Shown piece by piece: positions 18,366-27,503 of a stretch of 64,000 nucleotides of DNA. Origin of the DNA: JADJLQ01 sp964405735 (GTDB lineage: Bacteria; Bacteroidota; Bacteroidia; Chitinophagales; Saprospiraceae); assembly GCA_964405735.1 (NCBI GenBank), contig CAYOPD010000008.1, positions 1 through 64,000 on the forward strand. Direction: 5' to 3'. The position numbers and the translations under genes are program-made. How positions within the stretch are numbered: the stretch's first letter is position 1; the number at the start of each line of letters is the position of its first letter. The notes beneath the pieces were generated by a model. The model searched no databases, had not been told where the DNA came from, and worked only from the letters and a program-made list of their open reading frames with translations.

Positions 18366-21300
18366 CTACCAGGTCAGCACATAACTCAGCAACATATCAA
18401 ATTCGTGTTGGGTCAGGGTGGTGCCGAAATGATCGGGCATGATGGTGTAGCGGGAGGGCTTTTGTTCGGCAATATCCTTGCGGGGTATGGAAAATTCCTT
18501 TCCGGTCAGATCGCCGAAAACAACTACGGCCCCCTGTTCCCCGCGATACAATCCGGTAAGGGTGCGTCCGTCCTTTAACCTGATCGTATAATTTCTGAAG
18601 GCTTCCGTGATATTGCGGTTGGGGTCCAGGATCTTTTCAGCAATGGCGTCCGCGCCACGTTTTCCAATGCCGTGCAACTGGGGTCCGATGCCGGATTCCG
18701 TCTGCCTCCGGTGGCAAATACCACAATTCACATTGAACAGCCTGGCGCCGGTATCCACCTGGGACTGGGAAGCTTTAAAGTTTTTGAATGCCGTCAATCG
18801 CTCCTCGATGAGACTTTGTCTTTCCTCGCTGATAGGTTCGATATTGGCCGTGAGCCCGGTATAGGTTATTTGTTGTTTCGGGGAAATTTTGAAAAGCATT
18901 TTTTCTTCCACCCTTGGATCGATGAGGGTCCTGGCTTTAAAAGCTCCGTTCCGGACCTGATTTAAAACAAGGTCTTTGCCTTCTGTAGAACCGGCAAGCG
19001 CCGTTGCGATCACCACCTCCAGGTCAGCGGGCGCGTTGGTTACCCCGAGCAATACTTTATTGACGGCAGGTCCTGGCGATTCACCCAGGACTGCCGCAAT
19101 GTTCTTTTTCAGGGCTATGGGTGTACTGTCGCTCATCAGCCATTTAGCGGCCAGGTCCAGGGCGCTTTGATCGGTCGATAATTTCATCAGCGTGGAGAGG
19201 GCGGCCGTTTTCAAATCATTGCCTGGGTTTTTGTCCACAAAAGAAACCAGCGCCGGTTGAAGGGAATGGACGTTATATTCACCAGCCAGTTGTATGGCAA
19301 ACAGTTGATGCGGCGTCAGGGACCTTGAGGTGGAATCGGCCGGATATTTTTGAATCAAACTTTCAGCAATCTCCGTGCCCCAGGCCATCATCAGGCCGGT
19401 TTTAGCATCTCCACCCCGCTGGGCAAGTCCTTCTTTGACCCCCCGGAATATCCGGGCGGCCAGATCGGAATCTGCTTGCTTGGCCCTTGCCTCGCGAATG
19501 GCATCATCCAGCTTTGCAGCGGGTAAAAAGCGCATGATCTGCTGATAGCCCAATTGAATCTTTTCTTTAGGCAAGTCATATTTTACCAGATGATTGGAGA
19601 GGAAAAGGGCCGCATCGGAAGAGTTTACATCCACCAGGGTACCTGCAATAAATCCCGCATCCTGTTCATTCCAATCTTTTGATGCAATCATTTTCATTAA
19701 ACCCTCTTTTCGTAATAAGTTACGTAGATTGAGACGGGCCGTATACCTGAGGTGGGTATCCTCGGTGGGAGCAGAGCGGAGGATGTGCAGGGCGCCTTCT
19801 ACCGATGCCTGGTCAGGATAAGCCGAAAGCAATTCGGCAGCAGCACGCTGAACATGAGCGTCCGGATCTTTGAGTAAATTCATTACGGTGTTTTGTAAAG
19901 CGGCATCCCCCGGTTTCCACTCGCGCAAAACCCTGAGAGCGTGCAGTCGTATCAGGGGCGAGGTATGGGCCAATGATTTATTGAGCAGATTTTCGTTCAT
20001 GCCCCCGAGACGATAGACCACCCAGAGTGTGTGGATGTATTTTAAGGGACTGGTCCCGGATTCATCCAAAAGAGCCAGAGCCGGGGCAAGGGCCGTTTCG
20101 CCAATACGATCCGTCAATTGATCGGCTGCGGCCATGCGGGTGGTTATATTTTCCTCATCAAAGGCGGACAATAATTCAGTTGCTGAAGCCATAGTAAGGT
20201 CTTTGACATCGTGATGCTGTCCTTTGTAAGTAATTCTCCAGATCCTTCCCCTTTGTTTATCCCGTTTTGGGTGGCCAAGGGGGACTTCGTAATGCCCGAT
20301 GATGGCATTGTAAAAATCCGCTACATAAAGGGCGCCGTCGGGGCCGAGTTTGATGTTGACGGGTCGGAACCAGGGGTCGGCGCTTTGGATAAGATCGGTT
20401 TCGGATTTGCCCACAGGGGAAGATCCTTTGTTTGCCCAGCTATAACGGTGCACCCTTGAAATAAGGGCATCTCCGATAAAAAAATTACCCTGGAATTCCT
20501 CCGGGAACTGGGTATCGCCATAATAAGCAATGCCGCAAAGGGCAGTGGCTTCATTTTCCAGAGGTTTCATATCGGGCCCAAAGGCCATGATTTCGGGTTT
20601 GCTGAAATGGGGGTAATCCCCGCCGCGGATCAACTGATACAAAGGCGAACTATGGCTGTCTGTGGAATAGATATAGCCCCTTTCATCATAGGCCAGTCCG
20701 AAGGGATTTACCTGTCCGAAGGTCATTTGTTCGACCCGGCTGCCGTCCAGTCTGAAACGGAAAGTATTACCGGATTGCAGGCGGATGGAATCCCCGTCCT
20801 GTCCGGCAACAACAGAGAGGTTGGTAAACCCGTGGCAGGCATGCACCCAGCCATCGTAGCCGCGCATAAAATTGCTCACCATGCCATGGGTATCCTCGAA
20901 TCCAAAGGGGCCGAGAAGAATCCGGAACTGATCTGGCCGGCCATCGCCATCCGCGTCGGTAAAACGATACAGGTTGGGTACGCTGAAGGCAAGATGTCCG
21001 TCGGTGAGGGGCAATAAGCCGATCGGAATGTTGAGGCTGTCCGATACCAGGGTAAATTTATCTGCCCGGCCATCGTGGTCGGTGTCTTCCAAAATGGTCA
21101 GTTTGTCGGTGCTTTTTTTGCCTGGAGTTGAGGGGAAGGGATATTCAAAGGACTGGGTTACCCACATTCGTCCTTTGGCGTCAAAAGCCATGTTGATGGG
21201 TTTGTCGATATTGGGTTCGGAGGCAAACAACTGGATCTCGAAGCCGGGGGGCAGTTTGAAGCCCAGGCGTTCTTCCTCAGGCGTCCGGGGATCGGTGCTT

Positions 21301-21431
21301 CGGATATTTTCGTGGAAGTGGTCTCCTGTATAAAGAAGGTCGTCTTGAGGGGCCTGCGTTTTGCAGGCGCAGATAAAAAGTGGAAGTCCGATTAACAGGG
21401 GCTTTAGCTTAATTCGGTTTTTTATTGCCAT
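18366..21431 (-). CDS. PVC-type heme-binding lipoprotein: beta-propeller + HEAT repeats + cytochrome c
   Basis: A 1021-residue lipoprotein: the signal LLIGLPLFICAC puts the lipidated cysteine at C23. Residues 50-400 form a propeller of the putative membrane-bound dehydrogenase type (GRMWVTQSFEYP, DTDHDGRADKF). Residues 430-860 are HEAT-like helical repeats. The C-terminal 120 residues are a cytochrome c with heme motif CGICH at 903-907 and probable axial Met998 (TIMPDHF). The domain order matches the PVC-type heme-binding CxxCH proteins common in Planctomycetes and Bacteroidota, thought to oxidise sugars or alcohols in the periplasm; direct evidence for the activity is scarce. The FG-GAP gene follows it. 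Confidence 0.9.
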   Translation of the reverse strand: MAIKNRIKLKPLLIGLPLFICACKTQAPQDDLLYTGDHFHENIRSTDPRTPEEERLGFKLPPGFEIQLFASEPNIDKPINMAFDAKGRMWVTQSFEYPFPSTPGKKSTDKLTILEDTDHDGRADKFTLVSDSLNIPIGLLPLTDGHLAFSVPNLYRFTDADGDGRPDQFRILLGPFGFEDTHGMVSNFMRGYDGWVHACHGFTNLSVVAGQDGDSIRLQSGNTFRFRLDGSRVEQMTFGQVNPFGLAYDERGYIYSTDSHSSPLYQLIRGGDYPHFSKPEIMAFGPDMKPLENEATALCGIAYYGDTQFPEEFQGNFFIGDALISRVHRYSWANKGSSPVGKSETDLIQSADPWFRPVNIKLGPDGALYVADFYNAIIGHYEVPLGHPKRDKQRGRIWRITYKGQHHDVKDLTMASATELLSAFDEENITTRMAAADQLTDRIGETALAPALALLDESGTSPLKYIHTLWVVYRLGGMNENLLNKSLAHTSPLIRLHALRVLREWKPGDAALQNTVMNLLKDPDAHVQRAAAELLSAYPDQASVEGALHILRSAPTEDTHLRYTARLNLRNLLRKEGLMKMIASKDWNEQDAGFIAGTLVDVNSSDAALFLSNHLVKYDLPKEKIQLGYQQIMRFLPAAKLDDAIREARAKQADSDLAARIFRGVKEGLAQRGGDAKTGLMMAWGTEIAESLIQKYPADSTSRSLTPHQLFAIQLAGEYNVHSLQPALVSFVDKNPGNDLKTAALSTLMKLSTDQSALDLAAKWLMSDSTPIALKKNIAAVLGESPGPAVNKVLLGVTNAPADLEVVIATALAGSTEGKDLVLNQVRNGAFKARTLIDPRVEEKMLFKISPKQQITYTGLTANIEPISEERQSLIEERLTAFKNFKASQSQVDTGARLFNVNCGICHRRQTESGIGPQLHGIGKRGADAIAEKILDPNRNITEAFRNYTIRLKDGRTLTGLYRGEQGAVVVFGDLTGKEFSIPRKDIAEQKPSRYTIMPDHFGTTLTQHEFDMLLSYVLTW

Positions 21432-21532
21432 GGATTATGAAGTCTTAAACTTCCGGATTCAATGGAAGTTTTTAGTGAATCTGATGGGGAATAAAAATAG
21501 AAAAATAAACCCAAGCCGCAGGGAAGAAGCGA

Positions 21533-22261
21533 TCAGTCCTTGAAAAAAACTTCGGCTTTAGTCAGCCATGAAAAACCAAAACTCTCCACAGCTATGGTTT
21601 CCATCCAGAAAGTCAGGTGGTGATCAGTATAATAGGGCTCCCGGATAATTCCAAGGGTTCCGGCCAGGACAATCAACAAGGCCAGGGCCATAAATAAGCC
21701 GCAAATTTTATAAACAATGTTTCGATGCATTTTGCCCCGGGTTCTTTTGCCGGCCGGCTTGTTGGATATGGTGAAAATAAAATAGGATAGGACAGCAAGG
21801 CTGGTCAGAAAAATGGCAGCGGAAAAATAATGGAAACCCTCCCGGAACGGACTCCCGGGCAAAAGCGTCACCGAGTAAGTTTTTTCCTGATCGCAGCAAA
21901 CCGAAGAAAGATTATCTGTTGGAAAAAGCACCAGGCAGAGAGCAAAAATCCCGGCCAGGGCGGATAAATAAAAATCCACCGGAGCCTTGCCTTTATAGAC
22001 CAGCAGGAAAATAGCCAGCAAGCTCACTGTAATGGTAAAAATGCTGTTGGCTCTGGTGTAATAATAATGGCTTAACGATTCCAGTGGAACGGAATGTCCG
22101 GTATCAACATACAAGAACAGGTATAATAATACTGGTAATAAAACACCAAGAATCCCAATGAGTATTCTGAGGGTTCTTTGTTCGGTCAGGCCGATGCTGT
22201 TTTTTTCTGAGAAATCGAGGTCCAGATATTTTTCCGCCAGAGTGATTTTGGACTTTTCCAT
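21533..22261 (-). CDS. Multi-pass membrane protein of unknown function
   Basis: The start at 22261 (MEKSKITLAEKYLDLDF) is chosen because it avoids overlap with the GntP gene; a longer frame from 22327 would overlap it. The 242-residue product has about six hydrophobic segments, such as TLRILIGILGVLLPVLLYLF and SIFTITVSLLAIFLLVYKG, and an external loop containing CC (SSVCCDQEKTY). I do not recognise a family. It begins 20 bases after the gntP stop, so it is the last gene of the denD-gntP operon and may be expressed with sugar-acid uptake. Its role there is unknown. Confidence 0.65.
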   Translation of the reverse strand: MEKSKITLAEKYLDLDFSEKNSIGLTEQRTLRILIGILGVLLPVLLYLFLYVDTGHSVPLESLSHYYYTRANSIFTITVSLLAIFLLVYKGKAPVDFYLSALAGIFALCLVLFPTDNLSSVCCDQEKTYSVTLLPGSPFREGFHYFSAAIFLTSLAVLSYFIFTISNKPAGKRTRGKMHRNIVYKICGLFMALALLIVLAGTLGIIREPYYTDHHLTFWMETIAVESFGFSWLTKAEVFFKD

Positions 22262-22280
22262 AAATAAATAGGTAAAGAGA

Positions 22281-23747
22281 TTAACCTTTGTTCTTAACAA
22301 CAACCCCCCAAAAAAGTGCCAGGCCAAGGCCGGGAATGGCTAGGTCAAGCCACAAACCTCCCGATCCCCAAAGCAGGTTGATCAACGCGATCAAAATACC
22401 CCCTACCCCCCAGCAAATGCCGGTAGGTACCGACCAGGCCATAATTTGTTGACGGGTATCGGTGACCCCAATCATCCGGTTGACCACCCAAAAAAGACTA
22501 TCATTAAAATAACTGAACAGGAATCCGCCTATCGCAGCGGCCTGGGCTGCAAATAACATATTCACTCCCGGTACCTGCTGAAGAACAGGTGCCGTGATCG
22601 AAGCCGAAGTGATCATGGCTACGGTAGCCGATCCCTGGATCAGCCTTATGGCAGAAGCCACGAAAAAGGGGATCATTACCGCAGAAAAAGGAAGGCGTGA
22701 GATCTGTTCTGCGAGTTGGGTACCGGCTCCGCCTTCGCGGACTACAAAACCCAAAGCGCCGCCGGCGCCGGTAACCATCAGGATAATCCCGGCTGACCGA
22801 AGGCCTTCCTCCAACCTTGCCGCGGTCTGGTTGCGATCCAGATGAGGCACCAGGGTGTAAACGGCCAGGAGGGTGCTGATACAAAGTGCAATGATGGGGG
22901 AACCGGCAAAATTGAATATCGACACGATCCAGAATATAAAAGTACCCGGAGTCGTAACCAGGGAAGGAAATAATGTAAAGACTGCTTTGATCAGGATAAG
23001 CAGTATAGGCAATACGATAGGAAGCAAAGAAATGGTCAGCCCCGGAAGAGGTCTTTCGTCCTGGTCATTAAGAGGTTTTTCATTTGACGTTTTGAGGATT
23101 TCTTCAGTGGGTCCATCTTCAATAAAGGCCGGGTATTTATTAGCCAGCCATTTTGCATACAGTACAAAAGAAAGGGTGCAGGGCACTGCCAGCAACATAC
23201 CCAATAACATCATCGCACCGACATCCACGCCGAACAATCCGGCTACGCCCAGCGGGCCGGGGGTGGGAGGCACCAGGGTATGAGTTGCGATTAGGCCTCC
23301 GGCCAGCGCTACTCCGAGGGACAGGACCGAGAGCCCGGCTTTTTTAGCAAGGGCCCTGGAGATGGGATAAAGGATTACAAAAGCGGAATCTGCAAATATG
23401 GGTATGCTCACCAGGTAGCCGGTGAAGGCAAGGGCCCATTCTTCCTTGCGACGACCCAGCCATTGGATAAAGGAATGGGCAATTTTTTCCGCGGCCCCTG
23501 ATACTTCAAGGATACGGCCCATCATGACACCCAGCCCGATCACAATACCGATCGTGCCCAGGGTGGAACCAAATCCACGGGTAATGGCATCGAGAGTGGC
23601 GTTTACCGAAAGACCACTGGTGAGCCCGGCAATACAGGCAGCCCCGATCATGGCGATCAGGGCATGCACGCGCGTACGCAACACGAGGAAGATCAATACA
23701 AAAACCGCGACGACCAGGCCGATGATCGGAAAAGAAAAGGAGGTCAT
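22281..23747 (-). CDS. gntP: GntP-family gluconate/sugar-acid:H+ symporter
   Basis: The 488-residue permease has 12-14 hydrophobic segments and the GntP family landmarks GRILEVSGAAEKIAHSFI, PIFADSAFVILYPISRA and THTLVPPTPGPLGVAG. It imports gluconate or a related sugar acid with protons. The ATG overlaps the upstream denD-like stop by one base (TGATG), so translation is probably coupled. With a tetronate dehydrogenase upstream and a DUF1537 kinase divergent, the likely cargo is a four-carbon or related acid sugar rather than gluconate itself; this is inference. Confidence 0.9.
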   Translation of the reverse strand: MTSFSFPIIGLVVAVFVLIFLVLRTRVHALIAMIGAACIAGLTSGLSVNATLDAITRGFGSTLGTIGIVIGLGVMMGRILEVSGAAEKIAHSFIQWLGRRKEEWALAFTGYLVSIPIFADSAFVILYPISRALAKKAGLSVLSLGVALAGGLIATHTLVPPTPGPLGVAGLFGVDVGAMMLLGMLLAVPCTLSFVLYAKWLANKYPAFIEDGPTEEILKTSNEKPLNDQDERPLPGLTISLLPIVLPILLILIKAVFTLFPSLVTTPGTFIFWIVSIFNFAGSPIIALCISTLLAVYTLVPHLDRNQTAARLEEGLRSAGIILMVTGAGGALGFVVREGGAGTQLAEQISRLPFSAVMIPFFVASAIRLIQGSATVAMITSASITAPVLQQVPGVNMLFAAQAAAIGGFLFSYFNDSLFWVVNRMIGVTDTRQQIMAWSVPTGICWGVGGILIALINLLWGSGGLWLDLAIPGLGLALFWGVVVKNKG

Positions 23748-24700
23748 CAGGGCCGGACTTTAGAGGATTGTATAAACTGCCTGATAAAATCTTCAAACTG
23801 ATGATCCACCTTAAAACCGAGTCTTAAAGCCGGAGCATTATCTATACGGCCTGGCCAGCTGCTGACAATATTATTAATAGCGGGATCGGGTTTGAATTGA
23901 ATTTTATCCAGGGCTTTTATACCGGCAACTTTGCCAAGGGCCCCGAGCATATCCTTTACTGTGACGCGTATGCCCGGCAGGTTTACGCTGCGCCAGGTCC
24001 CAAAGGAGGAAGCATCGAGCAAAGCTCCATGGATAATGTTTTGAATGACGATATCCGGGCTGGACAACCATAAAGCAAGTTCAGGGGATACCGGGCAAAG
24101 GGCTTCTTCATCATTCAGAGGCTCGCGGATGATGCTGCTTACAAAGGAGGAAGCGGCCTGGTTGGGCCGTCCGGGACGCACACAGACCGTTGGCAGGCGC
24201 AATACCCTTCCGTCGACAAATTTTTTGCGGGAATAATCGTTGACAAGCAATTCACCCATGGCTTTTTGAGTACCGTAAGAAGACAATGGCGTCAGGGCCG
24301 TGGTATCATCGACAGTTTCAGGAAGCAAGCCTCCATAAACAGCGAGGGAACTTGCAAAAACAAATCTAATACCAGTGTTTTGATGCCGGCAGGTTTCAAG
24401 GAGTTGGCGGGTGAGGTCCAGGTTGACTTTCCATCCCAGGTCAAAATCCCTTTCGGCCTGGCTGCTCACCACAGCTGCAAGGTGGAAGAGAATGCCGGTT
24501 GCCGGGCTTATCATGGATTTTATAGTGCCTTCTTCGGTAAGGTCCATTTGGCGGCAAATGATGCGCTGGTCGTTTGTTGGATTAGCTGGCATCACCTGAT
24601 CTACCAGCAGAAGCCCGCTAAACTTATAATTTCCATCCACGAGTGCAGAAGCGAGCCGCTGGCCGAGGAAACCGGCTCCTCCGGTAATGATGATTTGCAT
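23747..24700 (-). CDS. denD: DenD-like sugar-acid (D-erythronate) dehydrogenase, extended SDR
   Basis: The 317-residue product has the NAD-binding GGAGFLG (residues 7-13), FASSLAVYG with the catalytic serine region (117-118), and the YxxxK pair Y142/K146 in SSYGTQKAMGE. The segment RLPTVCVRPGRPNQAASSF is typical of the D-erythronate dehydrogenase (DenD) group, which oxidises the C2 hydroxyl of a tetronate. The gene is first in the denD-gntP-membrane protein operon and divergent from a DUF1537 kinase across 93 bases, the arrangement expected for four-carbon acid-sugar catabolism. Specificity between erythronate, threonate and other acids cannot be told from sequence. Confidence 0.8.
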   Translation of the reverse strand: MQIIITGGAGFLGQRLASALVDGNYKFSGLLLVDQVMPANPTNDQRIICRQMDLTEEGTIKSMISPATGILFHLAAVVSSQAERDFDLGWKVNLDLTRQLLETCRHQNTGIRFVFASSLAVYGGLLPETVDDTTALTPLSSYGTQKAMGELLVNDYSRKKFVDGRVLRLPTVCVRPGRPNQAASSFVSSIIREPLNDEEALCPVSPELALWLSSPDIVIQNIIHGALLDASSFGTWRSVNLPGIRVTVKDMLGALGKVAGIKALDKIQFKPDPAINNIVSSWPGRIDNAPALRLGFKVDHQFEDFIRQFIQSSKVRP

Positions 24701-24778
24701 GGGTTTGAAGATAAGGCGTAGCGGCCAAATTAATTTGACCAGGCAGAGTAACTGAATCCCCGGGAAAATTTAATTCTT

Positions 24779-24786
24779 TATGTTTG
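24779..24786 (+). promoter_or_regulatory. Candidate -7 box of the acid-sugar kinase
   Basis: TATGTTTG matches TAnnTTTG. It ends only 7 bases before the ATG at 24794, so transcription would begin almost at the start codon and the message would be nearly leaderless. No -33 TTG is found at the usual distance, so support is weak. Confidence 0.3.
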
Positions 24787-24793
24787 ACCAGTC

Positions 24794-26194
24794 ATGTATC
24801 CGGATCTGAAGCAAAAACTGAAAACCTTGCCCCTGGAATACCCCTCTCCCCTCCTCGATATCATCCGTTCAGAATTTATAAAAAGCGCTAAAACCATCCT
24901 TGTACTCGATGATGACCCGACCGGTACACAAACCAGCTGTGATGCTACGGTCATCACCTCATGGCGGCCGGAAGAAATAAAAGCGGAATTGGATAAAAAA
25001 CCTTCCGTCCTGTTTATCCTGACCAATTCGAGAAGCCTGACGGAACAGGAAGCACTACTTCTTAGCCGGGAGATTGGCCAAAACCTCAATATCGCCGTCA
25101 AAGAAAGCGGAAGGGAAATTGTGGTGATCAGCCGGAGCGATTCCACCCTGAGAGGGCATTTCCCGGCAGAAGTGGATGCCCTTGCTGAAACAATGGGATG
25201 GGGACCTGCCATCCGTGTATTGGTGCCCGCATTTATCGAAGGAGGCCGGTATACCATTGAGGATGTGCATTACCTTGCGGAAAACCGGCAATTGATCCCG
25301 GTTTCAGATACTTCTTTTGCCCGGGATAAGGTCTTCGGTTATAAAAACGCGAACCTCAAAAATTGGGTGGAAGAAAAAACGAAAGGAAGAATTAAGACAT
25401 CTGAGGTTATCTCGGTCTCCCTGGAAGATATCCGGATTGGGGGACCGGAGAAAGTGGCCGGAATATTCATGGCCCGCAAAGAAGGAGAAGTGATCATCAT
25501 CAATGCTGCCGGTTACCGTGACCTTGAAGTTGTGGCCCTGGCTTCCATCCTGGCGGAACAAAAAGGCAAAACGATTTTATTCCGGAGCTCTGCCACTTTT
25601 GTGCCTATCCGCGCCGGGATGGAATCCGGTGTACCCTTTAAACCATCCGATCAGCATGAGCTTAATGGCAGGGGTTCGCTGATCGTGGCAGGGTCTTATG
25701 TGCCCAAAACGACCCAACAACTCAATGGGTTGCTGTCACAGAAAACACATAAAAGCATTGAGGTCAATGTCGTGGCGGTTTTAAACGCCCTTGAAAAGAC
25801 AGAATCCATCATCAATCAAATCAATCAATGGCTGGCTGCAGAAGAAAGGGTTTTGGTTTTTACCAGCCGCGCCCTGCAGGAAGGCCATGATGATGAAAGC
25901 AACCTGAAAATCAATGCCCGCGTATCGGATTTCCTGGTATCCATTATTAAAGGGATTACCGTCAGGCCCCGTTATATCCTGGCCAAAGGCGGCATTACCG
26001 CCAGTGACCTCGCTTCTAAAGGGCTGGGGGTGAAAAGCGCAAAGATCCTTGGGCCGGTGATCCCGGGTGTCCCGGTCTGGCAATTGGGGGCTGAGAGCAG
26101 ATTTCCGGGGATGTATTATATCGTGTTTCCGGGGAATGTAGGGGATGAAAATAGTCTGGGTATGGTTTGTCAAATCATGGATGGCAGAAAATAG
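24794..26194 (+). CDS. DUF1537 four-carbon acid-sugar kinase
   Basis: The 466-residue product shows the DUF1537 kinase layout: N-terminal substrate domain with VLDDDPTGTQT (residues 37-47) and VISRSDSTLRGHFP (111-124), and C-terminal nucleotide domain with ILAKGGITASDLASKGLG. Members (OtnK, DtnK, DenK) phosphorylate 3-oxo-tetronates or tetronates before cleavage or oxidation. It is divergent from the denD-like gene, so both ends of the pathway share one control region. The partners usually seen, an OtnC-type decarboxylase and OtnI isomerase, are not in this window. Which acid it phosphorylates is not known. Confidence 0.9.
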   Translation: MYPDLKQKLKTLPLEYPSPLLDIIRSEFIKSAKTILVLDDDPTGTQTSCDATVITSWRPEEIKAELDKKPSVLFILTNSRSLTEQEALLLSREIGQNLNIAVKESGREIVVISRSDSTLRGHFPAEVDALAETMGWGPAIRVLVPAFIEGGRYTIEDVHYLAENRQLIPVSDTSFARDKVFGYKNANLKNWVEEKTKGRIKTSEVISVSLEDIRIGGPEKVAGIFMARKEGEVIIINAAGYRDLEVVALASILAEQKGKTILFRSSATFVPIRAGMESGVPFKPSDQHELNGRGSLIVAGSYVPKTTQQLNGLLSQKTHKSIEVNVVAVLNALEKTESIINQINQWLAAEERVLVFTSRALQEGHDDESNLKINARVSDFLVSIIKGITVRPRYILAKGGITASDLASKGLGVKSAKILGPVIPGVPVWQLGAESRFPGMYYIVFPGNVGDENSLGMVCQIMDGRK

Positions 26195-26213
26195 GCCCAA
26201 TTTAGTCTGCCAA

Positions 26214-26822
26214 TCACCGACCACCTCCCACCAATTTAAACCGCAAATGACTTTTTACCACCGGCCATTCGCTGTTGAGAATACTATAAACAACGGTATC
26301 CCGGAGGGTACCGTCCGTCTGAATGCGGTGGTTGCGTAAAATCCCGTCCTGCTGGGCCCCCAAACGCTGGATGGCCCGGCGCGACGCTTCATTGAACCGG
26401 TGGGTCCGGAACTCGACGGCAATACATTCCAGGGATTCAAAGGCATATTGCAGAAGGAGGTATTTGCATTCGGTATTGACCGCGGTGCGCTGGGCATGGG
26501 TGGCGTACCAGGTGGATCCGATCTCAAGACGGCGCACCTGTGTTTCGATATTCATGTAGCGCGTAGTGCCTACTATTTTTTTATCGGCATGCCGCAGGAC
26601 GGCAAAAGGAAGGCTTTTACCAAGGGCCTGTTCGTTTAAGGCGGTTTCAATATAGGATTTTACAGCATCGGGTGAAGGCACGGAGCTGTACCACAGCCTC
26701 CACAATTCACCGTCCAGCGTAGCTTCAATCAAGTCGTTTTCGTGTGCTTCACCCAGGGGGATCAGGCTGACCTGTTCGCCGGTGAGCGTTACCGGAGAAG
26801 GGGGATAAGATGCGGAAGACAA
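26214..26822 (-). CDS. RimJ/RimL-type GNAT N-acetyltransferase
   Basis: The 202-residue product is a single GNAT domain of the Acetyltransf_3 type: LIPLGEAHENDLIEA at the N terminus, IEIGSTWY-like strand (RRLEIGSTWYATHAQRTAVN) and a C-terminal RFNEASRRAIQRLGAQQDG helix that closes over acetyl-CoA. The expected R/Q-x-x-G-x-A loop is altered (QRTAVN). Members acetylate ribosomal protein N termini, other proteins or small amines. Its 3' end converges on the kinase. The SemiSWEET gene lies 44 bases upstream on the same strand. The substrate is unknown. Confidence 0.8.
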   Translation of the reverse strand: MSSASYPPSPVTLTGEQVSLIPLGEAHENDLIEATLDGELWRLWYSSVPSPDAVKSYIETALNEQALGKSLPFAVLRHADKKIVGTTRYMNIETQVRRLEIGSTWYATHAQRTAVNTECKYLLLQYAFESLECIAVEFRTHRFNEASRRAIQRLGAQQDGILRNHRIQTDGTLRDTVVYSILNSEWPVVKSHLRFKLVGGGR

Positions 26823-26866
26823 AAGAAGGAATTAAAAGGAATTAAGAAATTAAATAATTAAGATAA

Positions 26867-27130
26867 TTAAAGCCTGGGCTTAAAGGTGATTTTAAAATAC
26901 AGCAGGACCAGGGCCAGGGCGAGGATGATGGCGTTGGCAATGATGATGGCCAGGTCTTTTTTGACAATGCCATAAAACAACCAGGTCGATACATTTCCCA
27001 GCAAGATCAAAAGCATCCAATAAGACAGGTCTCCGGTCGACCGCGTTTGCCAGGCTTTATAGACCTGGGGAACAAAGGTCACGGAGGAGAGAAAGGCGCC
27101 GAAAAGGCCAACGTAGTCGATCCACTGCAT
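26867..27130 (-). CDS. SemiSWEET-type sugar transporter
   Basis: The 87-residue product has three hydrophobic helices and the PQ-loop FVPQVYKAW (residues 20-28) with a TRSTGDLSYWM loop after it. This is the half-transporter (SemiSWEET) size; the protein works as a dimer that lets mono- or disaccharides pass down their gradient through the inner membrane. The start codon lies directly against the 9-base tandem repeat at 27131, so the repeat array occupies its 5' untranslated region and promoter. This could affect expression. The assembly is broken in that array. Confidence 0.85.
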   Translation of the reverse strand: MQWIDYVGLFGAFLSSVTFVPQVYKAWQTRSTGDLSYWMLLILLGNVSTWLFYGIVKKDLAIIIANAIILALALVLLYFKITFKPRL

Positions 27131-27184
27131 GATAGGATTTGTAGGATTGTTAGGATTGTTAGGATTGTTAGGATTGTTAGGATT
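27131..27184. repeat. 9-base tandem repeat, left part (6 units)
   Basis: Six units of a 9-base repeat: one GATAGGATT, one TGTAGGATT and four GTTAGGATT. The array begins immediately next to the SemiSWEET start codon and runs into a 100-N gap. Together with the preceding T it is identical to the first 55 bases after the gap. Confidence 0.9.
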
Positions 27185-27284
27185 NNNNNNNNNNNNNNNN
27201 NNNNNNNNNNNNNNNNNNNNNNNNNNNNNNNNNNNNNNNNNNNNNNNNNNNNNNNNNNNNNNNNNNNNNNNNNNNNNNNNNNNN
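27185..27284. other. Assembly gap of 100 N (probably spurious)
   Basis: Exactly 100 N, the usual placeholder for an unknown distance. The 55 bases before it (27130-27184) and after it (27285-27339) are identical, so the two contigs probably overlap and the true gap may not exist. Confidence 0.9.
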
Positions 27285-27285
27285 T

Positions 27286-27357
27286 GATAGGATTTGTAGG
27301 ATTGTTAGGATTGTTAGGATTGTTAGGATTGTTAGGATTGTTAGGATTGTTAGGATT
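27286..27357. repeat. 9-base tandem repeat, right part (8 units)
   Basis: Eight units: GATAGGATT, TGTAGGATT and six GTTAGGATT, ending in ATGTGGGGGC. Translated in some frames it gives LLG or NNP triplets, but it is not part of a supported gene. The 146 bases from 27358 to 27503 hold no recognised element. Confidence 0.9.
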
Positions 27358-27503
27358 ATGTGGGGGCAAAGATAGAGCGGATTTTAATAGCAACTTGGAC
27401 TAGGGGATTTTGATGGTTGGGCCAAAAAATTCATTTTCAGGTACCAGGTATCTGCGTGCAGGAAAGTATTTAGATTTATACGGTTTAATTTAAAAATACT
27501 TTC

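Noticed and set aside
27131..27357. Possible CRISPR array
   Set aside because: The repeat is 9 bases with no spacers, so it is a simple tandem array; no cas genes are present.
27047..27403. Frame with GLLG repeats spanning the N run
   Set aside because: It is a translation of the tandem repeat through the gap and overlaps the SemiSWEET gene.
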